In this document: positions 1 to 9,099 of the stretch, piece by piece | Layout: each line of letters opens with the position of its first letter | Numbering within the stretch: the first letter of the stretch is position 1 | DNA from: Cavia porcellus | Lineage: Eukaryota; Chordata; Mammalia; Rodentia; Caviidae | Direction of reading: 5' to 3' | DNA: 64,000 nucleotides | Assembly: GCF_034190915.1 (NCBI RefSeq) | Contig: NW_026947491.1 | Span: 21,950,101 to 22,014,100, forward strand | Made by a program: the position numbers and the translations under genes | Notes under the pieces: generated by a model | What the model was told of the DNA's origin: nothing | The model's input: the letters and a program-made list of their open reading frames with translations, nothing else | Database searches by the model: none

Positions 1-975
1 TAGAAAGTAGTTGGGGCCATGTGTGTTTCCTGGTGAGGATCCTACCCCAGTGCCTATCTGTGGAGAACTGAGAAGTCAGGCCCTAAGTAGGACATATATG
101 TTTTAATACTTCTCATTTTTCCATTTCCACTTAGAATTATTATGCGGGTATTACCTCAAAGAACATGTTACAACTTCTAGGTGTCAGTTACATAATTTCT
201 TGGATTTACGACCTGCGACTAATGGCACAGAAAAGATTATTTAGTCCACAGATCTCCCAGATACAGACTGGAAGTGTCCAGTGTATGTATCTTTAAAGAC
301 CTGGATGCACCTCCTTTATAAACCTTTTATTCTGTAAGGGTCCTGGCTTGTCTACAAATTCACATTTCACAAACCTCTACTAACAAGTAGAGAAAATAGT
401 CAAATAATCCCTCTGTTTAGAGGAATTAAAATACAAACAAGTATATGCATAAGGAGATACAACCAGGTGAGATCCATGGTTCTGCCTGTTGTGCTCTGAA
501 GTTGACATGGCAATGATATTGTAAGTACTCTTCATGCTGTTCTGGGAGAAAGCATCAAAGACGTCCATGAAAATTTGATGAAATATAGTAAGATCTAACC
601 ACTTTGCTTTGATTTAGAAATTATGTGCATCTATATACTGAGTGTCTTGCCCTCAAAGCTCTTCAATATGATGAGCATTGTCAGTCTTGTAGGAATTCAT
701 TAAGTGGACCTCAACTCTCCATTCCTGGAGAAGAATGTCACTGTCAGATCTCTCATATGTCCTGAAGATGTTGCAAGTAGTATAGAAATATGGAACAAAA
801 CAGTTTTAAAAACAGAGGGAAGTCATTGTGCTCTGGAACTGAATTTCTAAGGATGATGAGAAGAAGAATGGAGCCACAAAACAGGGGTGCTGGTACATAC
901 ACACATTGCCAGCAAATGGAAGTCTTTAGAGATAGAATCACAAGATCAAGACTAAGATGAACTTAAAATTGAAAC
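1..975. other. Unassigned sequence, no gene seen
   Basis: AT-rich, apparently unique sequence upstream of the first SINE. Open stretches are all about 60 codons or shorter on both strands and show no splice-framed or domain-like protein. I see no repeat family here that I can name. Confidence 0.5.
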
Positions 976-987
976 CCATCTTAATAA

Positions 988-1139
988 GCTGGGTGTGGTG
1001 GCTCATGCTTGTAATCCCAACACTCGGGAAGCTGAGGCAGGAGGATCGTTGCGAGTTCGAGACCAGCCTAGGCTACAAAGTGAGCTCAAGGCCAGCCTGA
1101 ACTGGACAGTGAGATCCTGTCTCAAAAAGACAAAAAAGA
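988..1139 (+). repeat. B1-like SINE (7SL-derived)
   Basis: Begins with the 7SL/B1 head GCTGGGTGTGGTGGCTCATG, carries the A-box/B-box-like GAGTTCGAGACCAGCCT, and ends in a CTGTCTCAAAAA tail. A 12-bp direct repeat, CCATCTTAATAA, flanks it at 976-987 and 1140-1151 and fits a target-site duplication. The AAGGCCAGCCTGAACTGG stretch looks like an internal partial duplication of the B-box region, common in rodent B1. Confidence 0.85.
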
Positions 1140-1181
1140 CCATCTTAATAAAACAAAACAAAGCAAATATATGTTATGAGT

Positions 1182-1290
1182 AGGCGTGGGGTCACAACCT
1201 TGTAATTCTGGCCCTCAGGAGGAAGAGGCAGGAAAAACACCACACATTCAAGGTCAGCCTACTGAATAAAAGTTTAGCCTCAGAGCCTGA
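1182..1290 (+). repeat. Degenerate B1-like SINE
   Basis: Shows decayed B1 landmarks: GCGTGGGGTCACAACCTTGTAATTC, GGAAGAGGCAGGA, CAAGGTCAGCCT. More diverged than the copy just upstream. The boundaries are uncertain and no target-site duplication was found. Confidence 0.45.
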
Positions 1291-2043
1291 AGTACAAAGT
1301 GACATCCTCTTTCATAAAAATGATCCAACAAAACGAATGTGGATACAACATGATTAGCAAGTGGCTGTTCAGGTTGAATTTTAGGGATATTGTTATTGTA
1401 GGGATGGTGTCCATAGTACATTGTTGTTCAAAAACGGACAAGTATAATGAGATAAACTTCTGGAATTTAGGGATACAGAGAACAAAAAGAGAAGCTGAAC
1501 CTAAATAGTAACTAAACAAGGTTATGTGGGGGGGGACAGGACACAACACAGACCCCTCTTCCCAGATGATTAGAAACTTCTCTGTGAGGTGAGCACAGAA
1601 CTCGCAGCCTTATTTCTGCTTTCTGTTGCCTCTGCTCAGGTGGGACTTGGATCACAGGAAGTCTTAGAGCAGGAGGCACGTGGACCTCTCCTGACAACAG
1701 AAATGACAGTGAAGGAAACTCTCAGGCAGCATGGATGGTTCCAAAGGCAACAAGTCAGAGAGACAAAGAGGGACCTGTGCTCATGTTAGCTCTGCAGCAG
1801 CAGCAGAGGCTGGATGGGTAAAGACTGAGCCTGGGGCGAGAGTCAGGAGAAGAGGCTGGAGGACACCAATCTGGGATTAGGAAGGTGGGGTCTTCATTGT
1901 CCTGCTTCCACCACTGCACTGAAATTAGCTTTTCACATATCACAGACATCAACCCATCTAGAATTCCGAATAAGAGGTAGCACAAAAGCACCAGAAATGT
2001 CTTGAACTCAGTGTCACCTTCAAATAGGAAGTGTGCTGTCTGT
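1291..2043. other. Unassigned region upstream of the IGHV promoter
   Basis: No recognisable gene or repeat. It contains a G run at about 1528-1535 and short open stretches on both strands without recognisable domains. It directly precedes the V-gene octamer, so it may hold distal V-promoter or intergenic IGH sequence. Confidence 0.4.
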
Positions 2044-2051
2044 ATGCAAAT
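2044..2051 (+). promoter_or_regulatory. IGHV promoter octamer ATGCAAAT
   Basis: A perfect ATGCAAAT octamer (binding site of POU2F1/POU2F2 in immunoglobulin promoters) lies about 100 bp upstream of the leader ATG at 2152. Orientation and spacing are typical of heavy-chain V promoters. No convincing TATA box follows it, which is common for V genes. Confidence 0.85.
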
Positions 2052-2151
2052 ATAGGCTCCATCTCTAGATTCATAATCTGCTTGTGGGATGTGGGAGCTC
2101 ACAACTCCATCTCCAGACAGGGCTGTGGTCTCTCAGGAAGGCAACAAGAAG

Positions 2152-2588
2152 ATGAGACTGCTGGGTCTTCTCCTGTGCCTGATGACAGGTCCTCATGGTA
2201 AGTGTCCTCAGTGCAAGACTTGTGTCCTTGGGAATGTTATGAAAGCTGGTGACTGACTGGATGGTTTTTATTGTTTTCAGATGTCCTGTCCCAGGTTCAG
2301 CTGCAGGAGTCAAGGCCTGGTCTGGTGAAGCCCTCACAGAACCTGTCCCTCACCTGCTCAGTCTCTGGACTCTCTATCACAAATAGTCATTACTGGTGGG
2401 ACTGGATCCGTCAGCCCCCAGGAAAGAGCCTGGAGTGGATGGGGGTGATAAGCTATGATGATAGCACTGGCTACAACCCATCTGTTAAGAGCCGCATCTC
2501 CATCTCCAGAGACACAGGCAAGAACCAGTTCTTTCTGCAGCTGACCTCTGTCACCACAGAGGACACAGCCATCTATTACTGTGCAAGA
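2152..2588 (+). CDS. Immunoglobulin heavy-chain variable segment, apparently intact
   Basis: IGHV germline gene encoding the variable domain of an antibody heavy chain, used after V-D-J joining in B cells. Leader exon 2152-2197 (46 nt) starts at the ATG and reads [15 protein letters not shown]. The intron at 2198-2280 has a GTAAGT donor and a TTTTCAG acceptor. Exon 2 at 2281-2588 completes the leader (DVLS) and begins the mature domain with QVQLQES at 2292. Both disulfide cysteines are present (SLTCSVSG and YYCAR), as are the framework 2 WIRQPPGK and TEDTA before the second Cys. CDR1 is around NSHYWWD and CDR2 around [13 protein letters not shown]. Framework 1, the YNPSVKS motif and [17 protein letters not shown] place it in clan II (human VH4, mouse VH3/36-60-like). 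Frame, splice sites, cysteines and recombination signal are all intact, so it looks functional. Expression cannot be judged from sequence. Confidence 0.93.
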
Positions 2589-2627
2589 CACAGTGATTTG
2601 ATGGAAGTGTGAGCCCGGACATAAACC
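2589..2627 (+). promoter_or_regulatory. V-gene recombination signal (23-RSS)
   Basis: Heptamer CACAGTG at 2589-2595 is a perfect consensus and abuts the last V codon (AGA). A 23-bp spacer (2596-2618) is followed by the nonamer ACATAAACC at 2619-2627, one mismatch from ACAAAAACC. A 23-bp spacer is what an IGHV segment needs for RAG-mediated joining to a DH segment with 12-bp spacers. Confidence 0.93.
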
Positions 2628-3407
2628 TCCCTGCTGGGAAACCAAGGACCTGCAGGGGGCATGCTGCACACACTTACTATAAGGAACCAACTTCACAGTA
2701 GAGGTAGGGGAAAGTCTGGGGATTTTCTCTGCATGTGAATAGCATCTCCATACTGGCACAGGTACAGAGTTTGATGGGCTCTTTAATGTCATTGGTCCTA
2801 AGTGTTATGTTTTTGTGGAGTCAGGCTTTGTTTCCCCATCTATTTGATTATGAATTGCACAATAAATTTTTCAATGAATCTGTTATTCACAACTCAACTG
2901 ACTACACAGCCTCATTTTTTTATTGTAGAAACTTTTAACGATAAAAATTATTTCTGTTGACTGGAAGTCTGCCTTCCATCCTCTAATGCATCTGCGTGGC
3001 ATTTCATCCTGAAGGCACTTTCCAATTCTGTTCATGTAGAGACTTACTCTGAATGCCTGGATATAACTGTGTGTGTTGATCTGAGTGTTTTCCTGTCATT
3101 GGAGCTGTTCATGGCAATGTAGGGCGATGCCTTGGAGAGCTATGGTAGATTCTATTGTTGAGGGGCCTCTCTTGGCATCTCATTGGTAAAGATCATCACG
3201 CTGTCACACATCTTGCAGTAATAGGGTACTGCCCAAGCAGGGTTTATTAGGACCTAGCATCAGTAGTAGTGAGTCTCAGAAACTCTCATGGAATGTCTTA
3301 AATATCATGTCTATTTGCACTGCAAAGTGAATTTTCAGGATGGATCTAGGAGGCTATTGTGGACATATGAACCTGCGTTGAAAAAGTGTGGAAAGATATG
3401 AACTATT
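2628..3407. other. Unassigned sequence 3' of the IGHV gene
   Basis: No DH or JH segment, further V segment or recombination signal was recognised on either strand, and no named repeat was seen. Short open stretches only. Confidence 0.4.
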
Positions 3408-3496
3408 AGGGCCAGGGGTTTAGCTCAATGACATATGTGCCTGCCTGGCAAGCACAAGATTGTGAGTATGATGCCCCATACTGAAAACAAAAAAAG
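3408..3496 (+). repeat. ID SINE (older copy)
   Basis: tRNA-derived ID element: GGGCCAGGGGTTTAGCTCA head, CCTGCCTGGCAAGCAC core, A-rich end. Several differences from the young ID consensus in this window (for example ATGATGCCCC in place of TCGATCCCTG) mark it as old. Confidence 0.75.
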
Positions 3497-3724
3497 ATGT
3501 TTGAGGAAACTGGTTTCAACACTGAACAGTTTTTCTTTGAAGTTATTTCATAATTGATGCATGCAAATTTTACATTTCTTGAGAGGTTTGGGGAGTATCA
3601 AAGATGGTGGAGATAACAACTGGCTTCAGAAGCTCCCTGAGATAGTCAACTTAGAATTCAACATAATACAGAGTGGGGAGCCCCAAACAGAGGGAAATGA
3701 ATTCTCTCATCCCAAGAAGAAATT

Positions 3725-3910
3725 AAGGTGACTTGCCGACCATCCGAGGTCCTGCAGCAAGTGGCCGACGCCATGACTTGCTGGTGTCCCACCGCTACTT
3801 GCCGAGGTCCCACTGTGACTTGCCAGGGGCCCATCATGACTGCCTGGGGTCCCGCCACAACTGCCTGGGGTCCTGCCGTGACTTGCCAAGCTGTCCAAGG
3901 TCCCGCTGCT
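3725..3910 (+). repeat. Short-period tandem repeat in the L1-derivative 5' UTR
   Basis: Roughly 20-25-bp units built on GTCCCACxxxxACTTGCCxGG repeat about six times with substitutions (CTACTTGCCGAG, GTGACTTGCCAGG, ACAACTGCCTGGG, GTGACTTGCCAAG). It makes the open frames on both strands look repetitive. It is a minisatellite-like 5' UTR part, not a protein gene. Confidence 0.65.
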
Positions 3911-4459
3911 TCGACTCACTGGGGGCACAGTTACATTAAGTTCAAGGGTCAGCAAGCCGAACAGAGAGCTGAGTTGGCAGGGACCCTACATCAACCTATG
4001 GTGAGTGATGGGAGTGGACCATTCCATAAATAGGGGGCTCCTGTGGGGGGACATGCTGGGACCGGGCAGGACTGGCAAGTACCAGGGGCAGCAGTGACTT
4101 CAGTCAATTGTTCCTTTCGCAATGGGATTGGTGGAGTGAGCTAGGCCTAGGTCACATGACCCTGCTGAGACCCAATAGGTTATATGAGGTCAAGTCCCTG
4201 CAGTGGTGGCACACACTAACCACACTGGCCCAGTGGGGCCTCAGAGGTTTGGCTGGTCCGGAGGGGAGGTGGCACAAAGTAATACAGTAGTGCAGGCCAC
4301 AGCAGCTTGACTGATCTGGAGGGGAGGGGCCGGCATATGCTGTCCCTGTCTGCAACTCACTAGTACACTGCATTGGGAAGGGTCATCTAGCCAGCGTGCT
4401 TTGGAAGAATTGTAATCAACAAAGAAAGAAACTGGGGCCTCCTGGAAGAAGCAAAAAAG

Positions 4460-6190
4460 ATGGGAAGAGGAAGTAACAACAAAAAGTTCCCAGCCACAAC
4501 CGTGAGAACATTGACCCAGGGCAGGTAAATACAAAGGAGAATGAGAACAGCAAACATGCAATATCAAACACAGTGCCAGGGGACATAAAGAGATATATTC
4601 GGGACCTTATAGATGAGTTCAGAAGTGAAATATTTAGCCAAATAAAGCAAGATATAAAAAGATTAATAAAAGAGATACTGAGCACCCCTCAAGCAGACAC
4701 AGATGGAAGAAGGGAGGAACTCAAACATAGGAGAGAACCATTTGGTGAAGAATATAAAAAAAACTATAGAATACATGAAGCAGATTCAAAGAGATCACCA
4801 GGAAATTAAAAACTCTATGGAATGATGGCAAATCAGCTTGAAAGTAACTAAGGATAGATTATCCAAACTGGAGGACAATTTTGCAATATGGGAGTATGAA
4901 AGGGAAAACTTTTTTAAAATCACAAGGAAACAAGCAGTAACAATACAAAGGCTAGAAAATGACAAAAGGATCTATAACTTGAGAATAAAGAATGTGAAGG
5001 AACAAGAGACATTGTTGATAACCATTGTTGATAACCTTGTACTCTGTTTTATATCATGTGCTATGTCTATCCTTGGTTTTGACTGACAGCTTTGTTTTGC
5101 CATATTTGACTTTATTCTCTCCCCCCCAAAAAAGTAATAAGAACTAAGGAGTAATAAAATCCAAAATGTGTAAATTTTGTTGTAAAAAAGAGAGGGGGAA
5201 AAAAAGAGCTCTAATGGATATAACAGCAAGTGTGTTTAGGGGTGTTAAATAGCTGACTATATTAATGTTTTTGGATCATTGAACACAGCTGTTTGCAGTC
5301 TCTCTGTTTGAATGTCCACTTTGTATTCTTTGATACTGTGATTTGGGCAACTATTTCTAAGATGATAATATGTAATCTATTAACAGGTGATTTCTTACTG
5401 TTTTTTTTTTTGTAGTTCTGTATTATGTGTACCCTTACACCGCTTTGTTTTGTTTTGTGTTTTTCTCTTTTTCCTTTTAAATAAAATTTAAAAAAAAAGA
5501 ATGTGAACAAAGAAGCTGGGGTACAAATGAAGGAACTACAAAGGTTATTCAGAGAAATAATTAAGGAAAACTTCCCAAACATAGGAAAAGGAAATGATAT
5601 TCTGATATATGAGGCATACAGAACTCCAGCCACCTACAACTAAAACAGAGCTACACCCAGGCATATAATAATCAAGATCCTAGAAATTCAATATAAGAAC
5701 AGACTATTAAAAGATATTAGAGACAAGAAACAGATAACCTACAGAGGAAGGCCTGTCAGAATAATGGCAGACTTCTCGACACAAACCATCAAGTCAAGAA
5801 GAGCCTGGAGCAAAATATTCCAAGCCCTGAAAGAAAATAACCTCCAGCCCAGATTGATATGCCCTGCTAAACTGTATCTAGAAATTAATGGAAAAACAAG
5901 ATGCTTCCAAGACAAAGAGGACTTGGGAAATTTGCAACCACCAATCTAACTCTACAGAGAATACTGCAGGGCATTCTAGAGAGAAAGAAAAGTACTAGGA
6001 TTCCAGGAACAGTGGCAGAGAGGCCTCAATGAATGGATCAGAAAATATAATGAAGAAGATAAGCAGACAACTGATGGCAAACAAGAGCATAACAGAAATG
6101 AGGCAGAGAAGATTTTATTCAAAACTGATATGGTTGATAGTATCAAGTCTGAGTATAGGCAACTACACTGAAGATGACAAGACTCAATGA
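4460..6190 (+). pseudogene. L1-type ORF1 remnant, interrupted
   Basis: Decayed ORF1 (RNA-binding chaperone of L1 particles). A plausible original start is the ATG at 4460 (MGRGSNNKK). A coiled-coil-like stretch follows (DIKRYIRDLIDEFRSEIF at about 4580-4640), then KITRKQAVTIQRLENDKR at about 4915-4970. A nested L1 tail splits it at 4998/5508. Downstream, 5508-5949 gives the RRM and C-terminal parts (LQRLFREIIKENFP-like; MADFSTQTIKSRRAWSK at 5764). It aligns by eye along its length with the better preserved ORF1 at 8025-9080. Several frame breaks and stops; not translatable as one protein. Confidence 0.75.
4999..5495 (+). mobile_element. Nested 5'-truncated L1 3' end
   Basis: A 3' UTR fragment matching the last ~500 bp of L1 copy 1 (13604-14100), ending in AATAAAATTTAAAAAAAA. 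It is flanked by a 12-bp target-site duplication, AAAGAATGTGAA, at 4987-4998 and 5496-5507, and lies inside the ORF1 remnant of the older element. It belongs to the young L1 family and postdates the host element. Confidence 0.88.
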
Positions 6191-6558
6191 TACACATTCT
6201 GGTTTGATAACTGCCAGTTTTTGAAGTTCTATACTATTTACAAAGTTGTGCTTTTATTAATATTATGTACTGATATATTCAATTATACTATTCTGATGAT
6301 ATAGCCAATTCTTTTGGAGATAACAAGAGATAACACAGGAACTATCGTAGAACGACTTGTACAATGGTCTCATATGTTTATTTCACTTTATGCGTTTATA
6401 GGAATACGTTTTGTTTTGCCTTGCTTTGTTTTGTTTCTCCCTCTAATATAGAAAGGATAGAAATATATGTTAAGACTCATGCATGTATAGAATCTATAAA
6501 CAGTTTATGAGAACTGGTCATATGACACATGATGAAATGAACAGATACTTTGAAGAAA

Positions 6559-7355
6559 AAGAGACACTAAAATACCCAGTGCTGATCCTGGAGTGTCATA
6601 ATGTGAAACAATAGTATTATTCTTTGTTCAGAGTGATATTAGCCTGCTTGGGTTTATTCAATGTCAACATAATTGAAGATATGGATAACTGCATGTATGT
6701 TTCAGTGTATAGGATTGATAACCATATTTCTAAGTTTTTGTTGGATAGTTCAACAGAACTGGTTGCAATCTCACTATTTGAATCCCTACTTTATAAGCTG
6801 GTCTTTAGTATCTTGAATAACTATTTGTAAGAAGACAATCTGTAAACTTCAACTAGTGATTTCTTACTGTTTATTTTTTTCTTTGAAATTATGTATTATT
6901 TCTATCCATTTTCTGTTTTGTTTAGTCTTTCTGTAAATTAAATTTTAAAAAAAGACACTACAGTACCCAGTGCTGATCATGGAGTGTCATGATGTGAAAT
7001 TCAGCAATACTATTATTCTTTGTTCAGAATGATTTTAACCTGCTTTAGTTTGTTTAATCTAAACATAAATGAAGCTATGGATAACTACATGTGTGTTTAA
7101 GTGTATAGGATTGGCAACCATGTTACTAAGTTTTTGTTGGACAGTTGAACAGAACTGTTTGCAAACTTACTGCTTGAATTCCCACTTTACATGTTCCATT
7201 GTTGTATCTTGAACAACTATTTGTAAAATGACAATATGTAAACATCAACTAGTGAGTTCTTCTCATCTATTTTTTTCTCTGATCACATGTATTATTTCTA
7301 CCTGTTTTCTGTTTTGTTTAGTCTTTCTTTAAATAAATTTTTTTAAAAACTATTT
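6559..7355 (+). repeat. Tandem duplication of an L1 3' UTR tail (about 2 x 395 bp)
   Basis: The block from AGACACTAAAATACCCAGTG (about 6560-6951) recurs from AGACACTACAGTACCCAGTG (about 6952-7355). Each ends in an A-rich L1-type terminus. Both copies are inside the target-site duplication of the surrounding element, so the duplication was present at insertion, arose at insertion, or formed afterwards within it. Confidence 0.75.
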
Positions 7356-7410
7356 TTAAAAATTTTACATTTCTTCATCATTTTATTTTTTTAGAAAGAA
7401 TAACAAGTGA

Positions 7411-8024
7411 GGAAGCCCCTTCCTTTGTCTGGAGGACTGCATATCTCTGCAAGCAGGGAGGGATCGCAGGTTCCTGAGACACCTCGGCCTGTGGTGAGTG
7501 CTCAGCACACTCTGCCCAAATCTCAGACTGTTCCAGACCCCCCAGGCTTCCGGGTGCAGTGAAGTGGAGCAGTGGGTTAGAGGCCACTACATCTGCCTCC
7601 CCATCCTGGCTGCACTTGGAGGTCTGCTGAGCTTCCGACAGGTGGGCGGGCCCACACTATCCCCCGAGCCCAGCCAGTTTTGCTGCCGCGCCTTCCTTTG
7701 TCTGGAGGACTGTGGATATCTCTGCAAGCAGGGAGGGATCACAGGCTCCTGAGGCACCGCGGCCTGTGGTGAGTACCCTAACCCGGCTGAGATTGAAGAG
7801 CTGTGGAGCTTCCAAGGGGCAGGTGGGCGCACAGTGTCCCTGAGGCCCAGCTTGTCTGGAACTGCAGAGTTCTGAACAAGCAGAGGTGGGCCATTGGTTC
7901 TGCAGGCCCAATGGCTTGGGGTAGCGTGGTGCCGGAGTCTCAGTAGTTGCAAACATAGAAGCGGATTTTCAACAGATCCTGAGGAAGCTTTCAAATAACA
8001 CTTGAAACACAGAAATATAGGAAA
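7411..8024 (+). promoter_or_regulatory. L1 copy 1 5' UTR with about one and a half monomers
   Basis: The CCTTTGTCTGGAGGACTG motif occurs twice, about 265 bp apart (near 7422 and 7692), marking a repeated monomer unit. Each is followed by a GCAAGCAGGGAGGGATC block, and the second by a unique region leading to ORF1. The units are related to, but clearly different from, the 261-bp monomers of L1 copy 2, so promoter monomers have turned over within the family. In other rodents L1 monomers carry the internal pol II promoter. Confidence 0.7.
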
Positions 8025-9080
8025 ATGACAAAACGAAAGACCAAATTACAACCTCAAACCTCCAGCCCATCTCAGGAAACCCTAGAAGAAGAAACGTATT
8101 TAGAAGAAAATATATCCCATCCACCTCATATATCAGACACAATAGCTACTGAAATTGACAAGCAACTCCAGGAAGCTTTAAAGAAATTCAAACTCGAAAT
8201 AATCTCCCAGATAAAAGAAGAAATGATAAAAGAAATGAAAGAGATTCTAAATATATCTAAAGAAAACACAGATAAAAAATTGGAGGAACTAAACAAAAAG
8301 ATAGAATCCCTAGACGAGCAATACAAGAAGCAAACAGTATACATAATGCAGATGCACAGAGATATACAGGAAATAAAAAACTCCACTGAAAGTTGTAAAA
8401 ACCACCTTAATGAAAGTGAAGATAGAATTTCAGACCTTGAAGACGGGATTGCAGCTAGTGAACAGGAAAGGAAAGATCTTTTAAAAATAACAAGGAATCA
8501 GGAAACAACAATTCAAAAACTGCAACACAATGCAAAGAAGAATAACATAAGAATGATAGGGATTAATGAAAAAGAAGGAGACAACATAAAGGATATAAAG
8601 AGGATATTTAGAGAAGTAATAGCTGAAAATTTCCCAACCATCAGATCAGAAACTGACATCAGGATCAGTGAAGCATATAGAACTCCAAATAGTCATAACC
8701 AAAATAAAACTACACCCAGACATATACTAATCACCATCCCAGAAATCCAACACAAGAATAGATTATTAAAAGCTGTCAGAGAGAAAAGACAGATCACTTA
8801 TAAAGGAAAACCTATCAGAATCACAGCAGATTTCTCAGCACAAACAATAAAGTCAAGAAGAGCATGGACTGAAGTATTCCAGATCCTAAAGCAAAATGAT
8901 TTCCAACCTAGCCTCATATATCCTGCAAAACTATCATTCAAAATTGATGGTGAAATATGATACTTCCATGACAAAGAACAGCTGAAGAACTTCATGAACA
9001 CCAAACCAACCCTGCAAAAAATATTGAAAGACAGTTTAGATACACAAAGGAAAAAACCACTAAGCAAAGCAAATAATTAA
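8025..9080 (+). pseudogene. L1 ORF1 (RNA-binding chaperone), one internal stop
   Basis: Would encode about 351 residues from the ATG at 8025. Residues ~50-165 form a long coiled coil (EEMIKEMKEIL...LEELNKKIESLDEQY...SEDRISDLEDG) for trimerisation. An RRM-like domain follows (NNIRMIGINEKEGDN...RIFREVIAENFP), then a C-terminal domain with YRTPNSHNQNKTTPRHI, ADFSAQTIKSRRAW and YPAKLSFKIDG. A CGA-to-TGA change relative to copy 2 creates a stop at 8958-8960. The frame continues to TAA at 9078-9080. ORF2 starts 19 nt downstream, the usual L1 arrangement. Confidence 0.93.
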
Positions 9081-9099
9081 ACAGAACAGAAAGATAAAG

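Larger units (their letters stand above)
3581..7359 (+). mobile_element. HAL1-like L1 derivative: 5' UTR, ORF1 and 3' UTR, no ORF2
   Basis: A complete insertion bounded by a 16-bp target-site duplication, AAATTTTACATTTCTT, at 3565-3580 and 7360-7375. In order it holds a GC-rich 5' UTR starting near the AAGATGGTGGAGA motif typical of L1 starts (about 3600), an ORF1 remnant from about 4460, and then directly an L1 3' UTR (from about 6130) resembling those of the other L1 copies here. No endonuclease or reverse transcriptase sequence lies between ORF1 and the 3' UTR. A nested L1 tail (4999-5495) interrupts ORF1. The last ~390 bp of the 3' UTR occur twice. Gene order matches the known half-L1 (HAL1) type of non-autonomous element, mobilised in trans by L1 ORF2 protein. 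A simple internal deletion of one full L1 is the alternative. Confidence 0.75.

Noticed and set aside
2628..3407. DH or JH segment or a second V gene after the IGHV
   Set aside because: No heptamer-nonamer pair with a 12-bp spacer or J-type motif was seen by eye.
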